The notes under the pieces are model-generated. The model saw only the letters and a list, made by a program, of their open reading frames with translations, was not told the origin of the DNA and did no database searches. Shown here piece by piece: positions 24,649 through 33,826 of a DNA stretch of 39,581 nt. Source of the stretch: Streptomyces toyocaensis (GTDB lineage: Bacteria > Actinomycetota > Actinomycetes > Streptomycetales > Streptomycetaceae); assembly GCF_000725125.1 (NCBI RefSeq), contig NZ_JFCB01000048.1, forward strand, positions 1 through 39,581. Reading direction: 5' to 3'. The first letter of the stretch is position 1; each line of letters begins with the position of its first letter. Made by a program: the position numbers and the translations under genes.

Positions 24649-26280
24649 ATGAACACCCCCAGCGCACCCCCGCCCACGGGCATCACCGTGCAGCGCGCCC
24701 TGGAACTCCCGGGTCTGCGCAGCGGCCTCCCGGAGGTCCTCGCCGGCGCCGACCGGCTGGGGCGCACGGTGCGCTGGGTGCACGCGGGCGAGGTGCCCAA
24801 CATCGCCTCGCTCCTCAAGGGCGGCGAACTGCTGCTGACCACCGGCTACGGTCTCGGCACCCGTCCGGCCGACCAGCGTGCGTTCGTGCGGACGCTGGCC
24901 GAGCGGGGCATCGCCGCGCTCGTGGTGGAACTGGGCCCCCGCTTCACCCGGCTGCCCGCCGCTCTCGTCGACTCGGCGAGGACGGCGGGCCTGCCCCTGG
25001 TCCAGCTGCACCGCGAGGTGCCGTTCGTCACGGTCACCGAGGAGATCCACACCGAGATCGTCAACGGGCACTACGCGCTGCTGCAACGCGCGGAGGAGGT
25101 GCACCGCCGCTGCACCGAGGCGTTGCTGGCCGGTGGCGGCGTCCCTCAGGTCCTGGAGATCCTCGCCGGGTTCACCGGCAACCCGGTGTTCCTGGAGACG
25201 ACCGAAGGACAGCTGCTGTACGCGGCCGGCGAGGGCCCCGAGGGCGCGGACCCGCTCCAGGTGTGGGAGGGGCTGCGTGACCGGCACCGGGACGAACCGC
25301 CGGCCGGTTCGGCCCTGGTGGACGTCCCCGGCGGCGGACCCGGCAGCGGCGGCGTACGGGCGCGGCTGGTGCTGCTGCCGGTCCGCAGCACCCCGGAGCC
25401 GGTGCACCGGATGGCGGCGGAGCGGGCGGCGGGCATCCTCGCCGTGGTGCTGATGCAGGCCCGTCAGGAGGAGGAGCTGGCGGCGCGTGGCCGCGGGGAC
25501 TTCCTCACCGATCTCGCCGAGGGCCGCGTCACCGCGCAGGACGCTCCGGCGCAGGCGCGCGTGCTGGGTTTCAAGCCCGGCACGGGACCGCTGCTGCCGG
25601 TGGTGATGCGGCTCGGGGACGCGCTCACGCAGCAGGGGGGCGGCTGGGCGGTGCTGGCCCGCGCGGTCGGTGAGGAGCTGGCCTCGCTCGGGGTGCCCGT
25701 GCTGCTCGGCGTGCGGCCGGTCGAGGGGCGGGTGCCGCTGCTGCTCGGGCTGCGTGCCGAGGCGGAGCGGCCGACGGCCGCGGACCGGGTGGCGGCCGCG
25801 CTGCGGGCCGGGGTGGAGCGCGCGGGAATGCTGCGGCCGGGGGGTGGGCCGCCCGTCGTGGTGGTCGGGCCGGCCGGCGACTGGGCGGCGGCCTCCACGG
25901 GGCTGCGGCACGCGGCGGAGACGGCGACCGCGGCGCAAGGACTGCCCGACCGCCCCTGGTACGACTCCCGTCGGCTGGACATCGACCTGCTGCTGTGGCG
26001 GCTGCGTGACCACCCGGATCTGGCGGCCTTCGTGGACCGCGCGATCGGCCCGGTCCTGGACCACGACCGCCGCTCCAGGCCTGACCTGCTGCCCACCCTG
26101 GAGACCTATCTGGCGCACGCCGGACGCAAGGCGGAGACGGCCCGCGAACTGCACCTGAACCGGCAGACGCTCTACAACCGGCTTGCCCGCATCGGTGAGT
26201 TGCTGGGCGCCGACCTCGACGATCCGCAGACGGTCCTGACGCTGAGCCTCGCCCTGCGCGCGCGGCGCCACGCGCCCTGA
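24649..26280 (+). CDS. PucR-family transcriptional regulator
   Basis: A 543-residue regulator with an N-terminal PucR sensor domain (TVQRALELPGLRSGLPEVLA, then AGEVPNIASLLKGGELLLTT), a middle region of uncertain fold, and a C-terminal CdaR/PucR helix-turn-helix (TLETYLAHAGRKAETARELHLNRQTLYNRL). Family members control purine, glycolate or GABA catabolism, but no such genes lie next to it here, so its target is open. The start codon has a TANNNT box seven bases upstream and no ribosome site. It converges on a glycosyltransferase gene with only two bases between the stop codons. Confidence 0.92.
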   Translation: MNTPSAPPPTGITVQRALELPGLRSGLPEVLAGADRLGRTVRWVHAGEVPNIASLLKGGELLLTTGYGLGTRPADQRAFVRTLAERGIAALVVELGPRFTRLPAALVDSARTAGLPLVQLHREVPFVTVTEEIHTEIVNGHYALLQRAEEVHRRCTEALLAGGGVPQVLEILAGFTGNPVFLETTEGQLLYAAGEGPEGADPLQVWEGLRDRHRDEPPAGSALVDVPGGGPGSGGVRARLVLLPVRSTPEPVHRMAAERAAGILAVVLMQARQEEELAARGRGDFLTDLAEGRVTAQDAPAQARVLGFKPGTGPLLPVVMRLGDALTQQGGGWAVLARAVGEELASLGVPVLLGVRPVEGRVPLLLGLRAEAERPTAADRVAAALRAGVERAGMLRPGGGPPVVVVGPAGDWAAASTGLRHAAETATAAQGLPDRPWYDSRRLDIDLLLWRLRDHPDLAAFVDRAIGPVLDHDRRSRPDLLPTLETYLAHAGRKAETARELHLNRQTLYNRLARIGELLGADLDDPQTVLTLSLALRARRHAP

Positions 26281-26282
26281 CG

Positions 26283-27404
26283 TCAGATCAGCGGCGCCGG
26301 CCGCGTCAACTCGTCGTAGACGCTGAGCACCTGAGCCACCGTCTCGTCCTCGGTCGGCCAGGTGGCGGCCTGCCGCGCGCCCCGCTGCGCGAGCTGCTCC
26401 CGGCGTTCGGGGTCGTCCAGCAGCCGCACGACGGCGTCGGCGAGGGCCCGCGCGTTGCCGTACGGGACGAGTTCCGCGGCGTCACCGACCAGTTCGGGGA
26501 TACCGCCCACGCGGGTAGCGACCAGCGGCACGCGCGCGTGGAGCGCCTCCTGGGCGAGCGGGGAGCGCGCCTCCCACCGGCTCGGCAGCAGCGCGATGTC
26601 GGCGGCGGCGAGCAGGTCGGCGACGTCCTCGCGCCGGCCGACGAGCCGCACCGGCAGTTCCTCGTCCTCGATCCTGCGCCGGAGTTCGCCGCGCAACGGC
26701 CCCTCCCCCGCCAGCACCACGAGCGGGAGGGGGTCCAGGCGCCGCCACGCGTGCGCGGCGTCCAGCAGGACGTCGTAGCCCCGGTGCCGTTCGAGGGAGC
26801 CCACGGCGATGAGCAACGGGCGTCCCGTGGCGCCCAGTTCGGCCCGCACCTTCGGCCGCAGCCGGTCGGGGTCGTCCGGCACGGGGGACGTGCGGGGGCC
26901 GGGGAGGGAGACGGCGGCCAGCCGCGCGTCCCGTGCTCCCGTGCGGCGCGCCCGGTCGACCAGGACGGAGGTCGTCCCGAGCACCACGGTGGCCGCCCTG
27001 GCGGCCCGGCGCTCCAGCACGCGCAGGAAGTGGGCGCGCGGCCCCTCGGCGTACGCCCGGTCGTGCCAGGTGACGACGAGCGGGGTACGCCGTCCGCTGA
27101 GGGCGAGCGCGGTACGGAACGAGGCGTGCAGGCCGTGCGCGTGCACCAGGTCGGCGCCCGTACAGGCGGCCCGCAGTGCGGCCACCGCCCCCGGGTCGCT
27201 GCTGCGCGGCACGTGCACGTGCTCGGCGCCGGCACCGGTGAAGTCGTAGGTGCGGTCGGCCTCCACGGGGGCGCACACCGTGACCCGCACGCCCCTGGCG
27301 ACGAGCCCCGCGGCCAGCGAGCGCACATGGGCGCCGCCGGCGGTGTTGCCACCGCCCAGCACCTGCACGGTGCGCATCGATGAGTGGCTGCTCACGGGGG
27401 TCAC
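26283..27404 (-). CDS. Glycosyltransferase family 4 (GT-B fold)
   Basis: A 373-residue retaining glycosyltransferase, probably at the cytoplasmic membrane face. Seen: an N-terminal glycine-rich loop GGGNTAGGAHVRSLA for acceptor binding, DLVHAHGLHASF, LLIAVGSLERHRGYDVLLDA at the start of the nucleotide-sugar domain, and the donor-binding SRWEARSPLAQEALHARVPLVAT with the EX7E pattern. The GTG at 27404 has aggag nine bases upstream. The likely role is in a cell-surface glycan or glycolipid, but nothing nearby identifies it. The 240 bp upstream of it, to recN, hold no gene. Confidence 0.92.
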   Translation of the reverse strand: MTPVSSHSSMRTVQVLGGGNTAGGAHVRSLAAGLVARGVRVTVCAPVEADRTYDFTGAGAEHVHVPRSSDPGAVAALRAACTGADLVHAHGLHASFRTALALSGRRTPLVVTWHDRAYAEGPRAHFLRVLERRAARAATVVLGTTSVLVDRARRTGARDARLAAVSLPGPRTSPVPDDPDRLRPKVRAELGATGRPLLIAVGSLERHRGYDVLLDAAHAWRRLDPLPLVVLAGEGPLRGELRRRIEDEELPVRLVGRREDVADLLAAADIALLPSRWEARSPLAQEALHARVPLVATRVGGIPELVGDAAELVPYGNARALADAVVRLLDDPERREQLAQRGARQAATWPTEDETVAQVLSVYDELTRPAPLI

Positions 27405-27646
27405 GTGGCCGGGCTCCTGGTTCGGGTCGGACGGTCACGAAGAACGTACAGAAGGATCGTGCGGAGGGGTGTGCCGCGCGGTTCCTGCGCGTACTCCGTC
27501 AAGCATGCCAGGGCGCACACCCGTTCCGGGAACCACCGGAGCGGCAGCCCGAGTCCGCCCGTGGCACCGGATCACCCGTACGAGTGACGGAACGCCAGCC
27601 TCCGAGGCCCGGGCCGCGCGGTCCCGGCCCGGGCGAGCGCGGCGGC

Positions 27647-29377
27647 TCACACGTCCGCACGGGCCGTGGCCAGCAGCTCCTCCGCGTGCGCGCGGGCGGT
27701 CTCGGAGTCCTCCTGGCCGGCGAGCATGCGGGACAGCTCGCGGATACGGTCCTCGCCTTCGAGCACCTTCACGCCGGACCGGGTCACGGAGCCGTCGTTG
27801 GTCTTCTCCACCAGCAGCTGCCGGTCGGCGAACGCGGCCACCTGCGGCAGGTGCGTGACGACCACGACCTGCGCCGTCTTCGCCAGGCGCGCGAGCCGCC
27901 GTCCGATCTCCACCGCTGCCTTGCCGCCGACACCGGCGTCGACCTCGTCGAAGAGGTACGTCGGCACCGGATCGGTCCCGGCGAACACGACCTCCACGGC
28001 CAGCATCACGCGCGACAGCTCACCGCCGGACGCCCCCTTGGCGACGGGCCGGGGCGGCGCTCCGGGGTGGGGGGCCAGCAGCAGCTCGACCTCGTCCACG
28101 CCCGACGGCCCGTAGGCGACCGTCCGTCCGCCGACCTCGACCCCCTCCGGGTCCTCGGTCTGCCGGATGTCGAACGACACGCGGGCGTGCGGCATCGCGA
28201 GCGAGGCCAGCTCCGCCGTCACGGCCGCCGCGAACCGCTCCGCAGCCTCGGTCCGGGCGTCCGACAGTTCCCGGGCCAGCACGCCCAGTTCGGCACGGAG
28301 CGCGTCCCGTTCGGCCGTGAGCTCATCGATCCGCTCGTCGTCACCGTCCAGTTCGGTCAGCCGCGCGGCACTCCGCTCGGCCCACGCCAGTACGGCGGAG
28401 ACGTCCTCACCGTACTTCCGGGTCAGCGCGGTGAGCGCGGCCCGCCGCTCCTCGACCGCCGCCAGCCGCAGCGGATCGGCGTCCAGGTCGTCGGCGTACC
28501 CCGCCAGCTCCCCCGCGACGTCGCGCAGCAGGATACCGATCTCCCCGATCCGGTCGGTCAGCCCGGCCAGCACCGGATCGTGCGCCCGTACGGCCTCCAG
28601 AGCCCGCTGGGCGCCCGCGACGAGCGTCCCGGCGTCGACGCTCTCGGGGTCCTCCGGGTTGCCCGCGAGCGCGGCGTGCGCGACCGCCGCGGCGGACGCC
28701 AGCGCCTCGGCGTGCCCGAGCCGCTCGGCCTCCTCCGCCAGCTCCACGTCCTCGCCCGCACGGGGCTCCACGGCGGCGATCTCCTCGAGGCCGAAGCGCA
28801 GCAGGTCGGCCTCCTGCGCCCGCTCACGGGCGCGCGTGGTGATCTGCTCCAGCTCCGTGGTGACGGCCCGCAGCCGCTTGTACGCCTCGCCGTACTTGCC
28901 CAGCGGCACGGCGACCGCGTACCCGGCGTACCGGTCGAGCGCCTGCCGCTGCCGGGACAGCTTCAGCAGCCCCTGCTGGTCGGTCTGTCCGTGCACGGCC
29001 ACGAGGTCGTCGGCGAGCTCCGCGAGCAGCCCCACCGGCACGCTCCGCCCGCCCAGGTGCGCCCGCGAGCGCCCCTCGGCGGAGACGGTACGGCTGACCA
29101 GCAGCGTCCCGTCGTCGAGCTCGGCCCCCGCCTCCTCGGCGCGTACGACGGCCGCGGCGCCCTCGGGCACGGCGATCCGTCCCTCGACGACCGCGTTCCG
29201 CGCGCCGATCCGCACCAGCGCCGCATCCGCGCGTCCGCCCAGCAGCAGGCCCAGGCTGGTGACCACCATGGTCTTGCCCGCACCCGTCTCACCGGTGACG
29301 GCGGTGAAGCCGGGCGACAGCTCGACGACGGCATCGTCGATGACCCCGAGCGACCGTATCCGCATCTCCTCAAGCAC
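27647..29377 (-). CDS. recN: DNA repair protein RecN
   Basis: An SMC-like ATPase for double-strand-break repair. The 576-residue protein has the N-terminal half-head (MRIRSLGVIDDAVVELSPGF) with Walker A GETGAGKT, a Q-loop, long heptad-rich coiled-coil arms at about 150-420, and the C-terminal half-head with signature ASGGELSRVMLAVEVVF, Walker B TYLFDEVDAGVGG and a conserved VTHLPQVAAFADRQ. GTG at 29377; an ATG four codons later has a site too close. It follows nadK by 85 bp in the tlyA-nadK-recN order widely conserved in actinobacteria. Confidence 0.97.
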   Translation of the reverse strand: MLEEMRIRSLGVIDDAVVELSPGFTAVTGETGAGKTMVVTSLGLLLGGRADAALVRIGARNAVVEGRIAVPEGAAAVVRAEEAGAELDDGTLLVSRTVSAEGRSRAHLGGRSVPVGLLAELADDLVAVHGQTDQQGLLKLSRQRQALDRYAGYAVAVPLGKYGEAYKRLRAVTTELEQITTRARERAQEADLLRFGLEEIAAVEPRAGEDVELAEEAERLGHAEALASAAAVAHAALAGNPEDPESVDAGTLVAGAQRALEAVRAHDPVLAGLTDRIGEIGILLRDVAGELAGYADDLDADPLRLAAVEERRAALTALTRKYGEDVSAVLAWAERSAARLTELDGDDERIDELTAERDALRAELGVLARELSDARTEAAERFAAAVTAELASLAMPHARVSFDIRQTEDPEGVEVGGRTVAYGPSGVDEVELLLAPHPGAPPRPVAKGASGGELSRVMLAVEVVFAGTDPVPTYLFDEVDAGVGGKAAVEIGRRLARLAKTAQVVVVTHLPQVAAFADRQLLVEKTNDGSVTRSGVKVLEGEDRIRELSRMLAGQEDSETARAHAEELLATARADV

Positions 29378-29462
29378 GCCCCCGACCTTACGAGGTCGAA
29401 GCCGGGGAGTGCGACCGGCCCGCCCTTGTCACCCCCGCGGGTGGAAGCGCCCCCACGGCCCG

Positions 29463-30368
29463 CTAGTGGGGAGCCCCCCGCCACCCGGAAACCGGCAGGG
29501 CGAACTTCGCGACCAGCCGGTCGGTGAAAGAGGCGTGGTGCAACCGTGCCAGCCGCACCGGCACGGCCCCCCGCCGCACCTCCACCCGGGCACCGGCCGG
29601 CAGCTCGACCGTCCGCCGCCCGTCGCACCACAGCACCCCCGGCGGGATGTGCGGCAGCACCTCCACCGCCAGCACCGAGTCCGGCGAGGTCACCAGCGGT
29701 TTGGCGAACAGCGCGTGCGCGCTGATCGGCACCATCAGCAGCGCCTCGACCTCGGGCCACACCACGGGACCGCCCGCGGAGAAGGCGTACGCGGTGGACC
29801 CGGTCGGGGTCGCGCACACGATGCCGTCGCAGCCGAAGCCGGTGACCGGCCGCCCGTCGATCTCCAGCACGACCTCCAGCATCCGCTCCGCGGACACCTT
29901 CTGCACGGCCGCCTCGTTCAGCGCCCAGTCCGTGTGCACGATGTCGCCGTTGCGGTGCACCACGACGTCGACGGTCATCCGTTCCTCGACCTCGTACGCC
30001 CGGCTCACGACCCGGTCGACGACCTTGTCCAGGTCGTCGCGCTCGGCCTCGGCGAGGAAGCCGACCCGCCCGAGGTTGACGCCGAGCATGGGCACGCCGG
30101 AGGCGCGGGCGAACTCGGCGCCGCGCAGCAGCGTGCCGTCACCGCCCAGCACGATCAGCAGCTCGCAGTCGTCCAGGCACTGCGGGGTGGCCTCCTTGAC
30201 GGTCTGCACGTCGTCCGGGAGCGGCAGGTCACGGGCCTCGTCCTCCAGGACCCGCACCCCGAGACCTGACCGCAGCAGCCCCTTGACCACGAGTTCGGCG
30301 CTGCGGATGGCCGCGGGCCGCCCGGTGTGGGCCAGCAGGAAAACAGTACGAGCTCGGTTCTGTGTCAA
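29463..30368 (-). CDS. nadK: NAD kinase
   Basis: It phosphorylates NAD to NADP. The 301-residue protein shows LLIVLGGDGTLLRGAEFA (GGDGT loop with the general-base aspartate), NLGRVGFL, and GCDGIVCATPTGSTAYAFSAGGP for nucleotide binding. The start is a TTG at 30368 that overlaps the tlyA stop as TTGA; no ATG or GTG fits better, so translation probably depends on coupling to tlyA. With the ADP-ribose pyrophosphatase and the ARH remnant it makes three NAD-linked genes in the window, though only by proximity. Confidence 0.96.
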   Translation of the reverse strand: MTQNRARTVFLLAHTGRPAAIRSAELVVKGLLRSGLGVRVLEDEARDLPLPDDVQTVKEATPQCLDDCELLIVLGGDGTLLRGAEFARASGVPMLGVNLGRVGFLAEAERDDLDKVVDRVVSRAYEVEERMTVDVVVHRNGDIVHTDWALNEAAVQKVSAERMLEVVLEIDGRPVTGFGCDGIVCATPTGSTAYAFSAGGPVVWPEVEALLMVPISAHALFAKPLVTSPDSVLAVEVLPHIPPGVLWCDGRRTVELPAGARVEVRRGAVPVRLARLHHASFTDRLVAKFALPVSGWRGAPH

Positions 30369-31180
30369 CGCGGCCCCTCCGCCACAGCACGGTCAACATC
30401 GGCCGGGTCCAGTTCCGGAGCCCCGGCCCGCAGCCACAGGAAGTACTCGACGTTCCCCGAGGGTCCGGGCAGCGGACTCGCCGTCACGCCCTGCGCCCCG
30501 AGACCCAGCTCCCAGGCCTTCGCGGCCACCCCGCGCACGGCCTCGGCGCGCAGCTGCGGGCTGCGGACGACCCCGCCGCTGCCCAGCCGCTCCTTGCCCA
30601 CCTCGAACTGCGGCTTCACCATCATCACCAGGTCGGCGTCCGGCGTCACGCACCTCTTGAGGGCGGGCAGCACCAGGGCGAGCGGGATGAAGGACAGATC
30701 CCCCACGACAAGATCCACAGGCTTCCCATCGATGACCTCGAGCGTCAACTCCCGCACATTCGTACGGTCCTTGACGGTGACGCGTTCATCGTTCCGCAGG
30801 GTCCAGGCGAGTTGTCCGTATCCGACGTCCACGGCGACCACGTGCGCGGCCCCGGCCCGCAGCAGGACGTCGGTGAAGCCACCGGTGGAGGCGCCGGCGT
30901 CGAGCGCCCGCCGCCCCTCGACGACGAGCCCCAGCGGTACGAAGGCGTCGAGGGCACCGGCCAGCTTGTGGCCGCCCCGCGAGACGTAGTCCGGGTCGGC
31001 GGCGTCCTCGGCGACGAGGATCGCGGCGGCCGTCTCCACCTGCGTGGCGGGTTTGGTCGCGACCGTCTTGCCGACACTGACCCGCCCCGCGGCGATCAGC
31101 TGGCCGGCGTGCTCGCGCGAGCGCGCGAGCTTGCGGCGGACCAGCTCCGCGTCGAGACGGCGGCGTGCGACTCCTGCCAC
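30365..31180 (-). CDS. tlyA: TlyA-family rRNA (cytidine-2'-O)-methyltransferase
   Basis: It 2'-O-methylates cytidines of 16S and 23S rRNA in the family's characterised members, making ribosomes sensitive to capreomycin and viomycin. The 271-residue protein has an N-terminal S4-like RNA-binding domain (ARRRLDAELVRRKLARSREHA) and an FtsJ/RrmJ-type methyltransferase domain with SAM motif ALDAGASTGGFTDVLL, VDVGYGQLAW, DLVVGDLSFIPL and the lysine in MMVKPQFEVGKE. The GTG at 31180 has caggag eleven bases upstream; the open frame runs on to 31393 inside the preceding gene. Overlaps nadK (TTGA). Confidence 0.95.
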   Translation of the reverse strand: MAGVARRRLDAELVRRKLARSREHAGQLIAAGRVSVGKTVATKPATQVETAAAILVAEDAADPDYVSRGGHKLAGALDAFVPLGLVVEGRRALDAGASTGGFTDVLLRAGAAHVVAVDVGYGQLAWTLRNDERVTVKDRTNVRELTLEVIDGKPVDLVVGDLSFIPLALVLPALKRCVTPDADLVMMVKPQFEVGKERLGSGGVVRSPQLRAEAVRGVAAKAWELGLGAQGVTASPLPGPSGNVEYFLWLRAGAPELDPADVDRAVAEGPR

Positions 31181-31187
31181 GTTCGGT

Positions 31188-31538
31188 TCAGCTCCTGTGT
31201 TCGTGAGGCGGTTCGGGCACGAGGCCCGAAGGGCCCCGTGGCGGGGTGGTGCCCGGGTGACGAGTGGGTACCGGCGGTCCCGGGCGGGTGTCGAGCGCGG
31301 TGAGCGCGTCGCGCAGCCCCCGGTGCACATCCTCGTACACCTCGACGTGGCCGTCGGTGACGAGGTGGTCGGCGTCGGCCAGGCGCTCCACATGGGCGTC
31401 CACCTCGGGGTGCCCGGTGGGGGTGCGCGGCACGTCCAGCGGGGCGGGCGGGGCGGGCCCGTCCTCGGGTGGCGGCTGCGGGCCTGCCTCCTGGGGCCGC
31501 GGCTGCCCGGGCGCCGCCGGTGGCACTGCGTCGTTCAT
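31188..31538 (-). CDS. Small conserved hypothetical protein upstream of tlyA
   Basis: A 116-residue protein with disordered, Pro-rich ends and a central helix block HPEVDAHVERLADADHLVTD followed by GHVEVYEDVHRGLRDALTAL. Seven bases separate it from tlyA, so it is cotranscribed. Its ATG at 31538 lies six bases after a TANNNT box and lacks a ribosome site. I recognise the pattern as recurring in streptomycetes at this place but know no function. Confidence 0.75.
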   Translation of the reverse strand: MNDAVPPAAPGQPRPQEAGPQPPPEDGPAPPAPLDVPRTPTGHPEVDAHVERLADADHLVTDGHVEVYEDVHRGLRDALTALDTRPGPPVPTRHPGTTPPRGPSGLVPEPPHEHRS

Positions 31539-31544
31539 GCCCCG

Positions 31545-31572
31545 ACGCTACCGCGAACGGCTGCGGTACCGT
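31545..31572. promoter_or_regulatory. Back-to-back leaderless -10 elements
   Basis: Two outward-facing TANNNT hexamers: TAGCGT on the minus strand (31545-31550, six bases before ATG 31538) and TACCGT on the plus strand (31567-31572, seven bases before ATG 31580). Only 16 bp separate them, so their upstream promoter parts must overlap and the two transcripts may compete. Confidence 0.5.
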
Positions 31573-31579
31573 CGTCGCG

Positions 31580-31927
31580 ATGGCCACGATCGAGGAGTGC
31601 CGTGCGGCACTCGACAAGCTTTCGGACAGCATGCAGGGCGCCGAGGGGAGCGTCCGCGCGGCCGCGGCGATGGACCGCTCCGTCAGTTGCCACATCACCG
31701 ACCTGGACGTGACCTTCGCCGGCCGGCTCGAGGGCGGCCGGATCCATGTGCGTGACACGTTCTCCGGACCGCCGCGCGAGAGGGCGCAGATACGGCTCGC
31801 CATGACGGGGGACGACCTGGTGGCCCTGGTCGCCGGCGAGCTGCACTTCGCCAGGGCCTGGGGGTCGGGCCGGGTGCGGCTCGAGGCGGGTCTGCGTGAC
31901 CTCTTCCACCTCAGGAAGCTTCTGTAG
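31580..31927 (+). CDS. SCP2 sterol-carrier-domain protein
   Basis: A 115-residue stand-alone SCP2-fold protein, normally a hydrophobic-ligand carrier. Seen: RSVSCHITDLDVTFAGRL, RIHVRDTFSGPPRERAQIRL and the signature strand-helix MTGDDLVALVAGELHFARAWGSGRVRLEAGLRDLF near the C terminus. No transport signal or membrane segment. Its last 17 bp overlap, tail to tail, the ABC ATPase gene on the other strand. The ligand is unknown. Confidence 0.88.
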   Translation: MATIEECRAALDKLSDSMQGAEGSVRAAAAMDRSVSCHITDLDVTFAGRLEGGRIHVRDTFSGPPRERAQIRLAMTGDDLVALVAGELHFARAWGSGRVRLEAGLRDLFHLRKLL

Positions 31928-32741
31928 CGACCGCCTTCCCGGTCGTGCCCTTCCTGCGCGCGGTGCGGGCGGCGGGCACCACCAGCGGGGTCCCGGTCTC
32001 GGGGTCGTCGATGACCTGGCAGCGCAGCCCGAAGACCTCCTCCACCAGCTCGGCGGTGACGACGTCCTTCGGCGCGCCCTGGGCGACGACCCTGCCCGCA
32101 CGCAGGGCGATGAGGTGGGTGGCGTACCGGGCGGCGTGGTTGAGGTCGTGCAGGACGGCGACGAGGGTGCGCCCGTGCTCCTCGTGCAGGTCGGCGCACA
32201 GGTCGAGGACGTCGATCTGGTGCTGGATGTCCAGGTAGGTGGTCGGCTCGTCGAGCAGCAGCAGGGGAGTCTGCTGGGCCAGCGCCATCGCGATCCACAC
32301 GCGCTGGCGCTGACCGCCGGAGAGCTCGTCGACGTGTCGTTCGGCCAGCTCGGCGACGCCGGTGCGGGCCATCGACTCCCGGACGACGCGCTCGTCCTCG
32401 GCGGACCACTGGCGCAGCAGCCCCTGGTGCGGGTAACGGCCGCGGCCCACCAGGTCGCCGACCGTGATGCCGTCGGGCGCGACGGACGACTGCGGCAGCA
32501 GTCCCAGGGTGCGGGCGACCTTCTTGGCGGGCAGCGACTGGATGACCTGCCCGTCGAGCAGGACCCGTCCCTCGTCCGGCTTGAGCATGCGGGACAGGGC
32601 CCGCAGCAGGGTCGACTTGCCGCAGGCGTTGGGGCCGACGATCACGGTGAAGGAGTTGTCCGGTATCTCCACCGACAGCTGTTCGGCGATGACCCGCTGG
32701 TCGTAGGCCAGGGTGACGTTCTCGGCGGACAGTCGGCTCAC
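31911..32741 (-). CDS. Iron-siderophore ABC transporter ATP-binding protein (FecE/FepC family)
   Basis: The ATPase of an Fe(III)-siderophore importer. Seen: Walker A GPNACGKSTLLRAL, Q-loop LLPQSS, signature ELSGGQRQRVWIAMALAQ, Walker B LLLLDEPTTYLDIQHQ, and the H-loop in VAVLHDLNHAARY. The GTG at 32741 is chosen because aaggag lies four bases upstream and it gives a 276-residue product of family size. An alternative ATG at 32792 overlaps the permease stop (ATGA) and would add 17 residues without a ribosome site; either is possible. It is the third gene of an iron-box operon after two permeases. Confidence 0.93.
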   Translation of the reverse strand: MSRLSAENVTLAYDQRVIAEQLSVEIPDNSFTVIVGPNACGKSTLLRALSRMLKPDEGRVLLDGQVIQSLPAKKVARTLGLLPQSSVAPDGITVGDLVGRGRYPHQGLLRQWSAEDERVVRESMARTGVAELAERHVDELSGGQRQRVWIAMALAQQTPLLLLDEPTTYLDIQHQIDVLDLCADLHEEHGRTLVAVLHDLNHAARYATHLIALRAGRVVAQGAPKDVVTAELVEEVFGLRCQVIDDPETGTPLVVPAARTARRKGTTGKAVATEAS

Positions 32742-32788
32742 GGTGCTCCTTCGGTGGTTCGGCCCGCTGCCGCGGGTGGTGCCGTCGC

Positions 32789-33826
32789 TCATATCCGGCC
32801 CGCTCTGCGCTCGGTGACCAGCAGCCACAGCAGATAGACGCCGCCGACCACGCCGGTGACGACACCCACGGGCAACTGGTCGGCGCCGAACGCACGCTGC
32901 GAGATCCAGTCGGCGGTGACCAGGAGGGCGGCCCCCATGCACAGCGCCGCCACCAGGTTCGGCCCGGGCGAACGGGTCAGGCGCCGGGCGAGCTGCGGCG
33001 CGGTGAGCGCGACGAAGCCGACCGGTCCGGCCGCGGCGGTCGCGGACGCGGTGAGCAGGACCGCCGACAGCATCAGCAGCAGCCGGACGCGCTCCACGCG
33101 CACGCCGAGGGCGTACGAGACGTCGTCGCCCATCTCCATCATCCTGAGCCCGCGGGAGTTGGCGAGGACCAGCGGCACCAGGACGGCGCACAGGGCGAGC
33201 AGCGGCCAGACCTGGTCCCAGTCACGGCCGGCCAGCGATCCGGTCATCCAGACGACCGCGCGGGCGGCGTCGACGATGTCCGACTTGGTGAGCAGATAGC
33301 CGTTGACCGCCGTGACGATCGCTGAGACACCGATGCCGACCAGGACCAGACGGTAGCCGTGCACGCCCCGCTTCCAGGCGAGCACGTAGATCGCGAACCC
33401 GGTCACCAGTCCGCCGACGAGCGCGCCGAGGGCGACCTGGTTGGCGCTGCCGGAGAACAGCACGATCACCGTGAGGGCACCGGCCGTCGCCCCCTGGCCG
33501 AGGCCGAGGACGTCGGGACTTCCCAGCGGATTGCGGGAGATGGACTGGAACAGCGCACCCCCGAGCCCGAGCGAGGCGCCGACCAGCAGCCCGGCCAGGA
33601 CCCGCGGCAGCCGCAGTTCGGTGACGATGAACTCCTGTCCCGCGTCGCCCTCGCCGACGAGCGTCCTGAGCACGTCGGCGGCGGGGATCGGGAAGTCGCC
33701 GGTGCCGATCAGCGCGACGCTCGCGGCGAGCGCCACGACCAGCAGCAGGACGACGACGGTGAAGGCGCGCACGTCCAGCCGGACCGAGAGGCCGCCGGGG
33801 GTCCGCACCGCGCGGTTGGTCTTCAC
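32789..33826 (-). CDS. Iron-siderophore ABC transporter permease 2 (FecCD family)
   Basis: A 345-residue integral membrane protein of the BtuC/FecCD fold, about nine to ten hydrophobic segments (VVVLLLVVALAASVALIG first). Family signatures: RLPRVLAGLLVGASLGLGGALFQ, RNPLGSPDVLG, and the coupling-helix area GDDVSYALGV. GTG start at 33826, overlapping the stop of the upstream permease (GTGA). It forms the translocation channel with permease 1. Confidence 0.94.
   Translation of the reverse strand: MKTNRAVRTPGGLSVRLDVRAFTVVVLLLVVALAASVALIGTGDFPIPAADVLRTLVGEGDAGQEFIVTELRLPRVLAGLLVGASLGLGGALFQSISRNPLGSPDVLGLGQGATAGALTVIVLFSGSANQVALGALVGGLVTGFAIYVLAWKRGVHGYRLVLVGIGVSAIVTAVNGYLLTKSDIVDAARAVVWMTGSLAGRDWDQVWPLLALCAVLVPLVLANSRGLRMMEMGDDVSYALGVRVERVRLLLMLSAVLLTASATAAAGPVGFVALTAPQLARRLTRSPGPNLVAALCMGAALLVTADWISQRAFGADQLPVGVVTGVVGGVYLLWLLVTERRAGRI

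Noticed and set aside
27435..27650. A 71-codon minus-strand frame between the glycosyltransferase and recN
   Set aside because: No ribosome site, Arg/Pro/Ala-rich shadow composition, no recognisable pattern.
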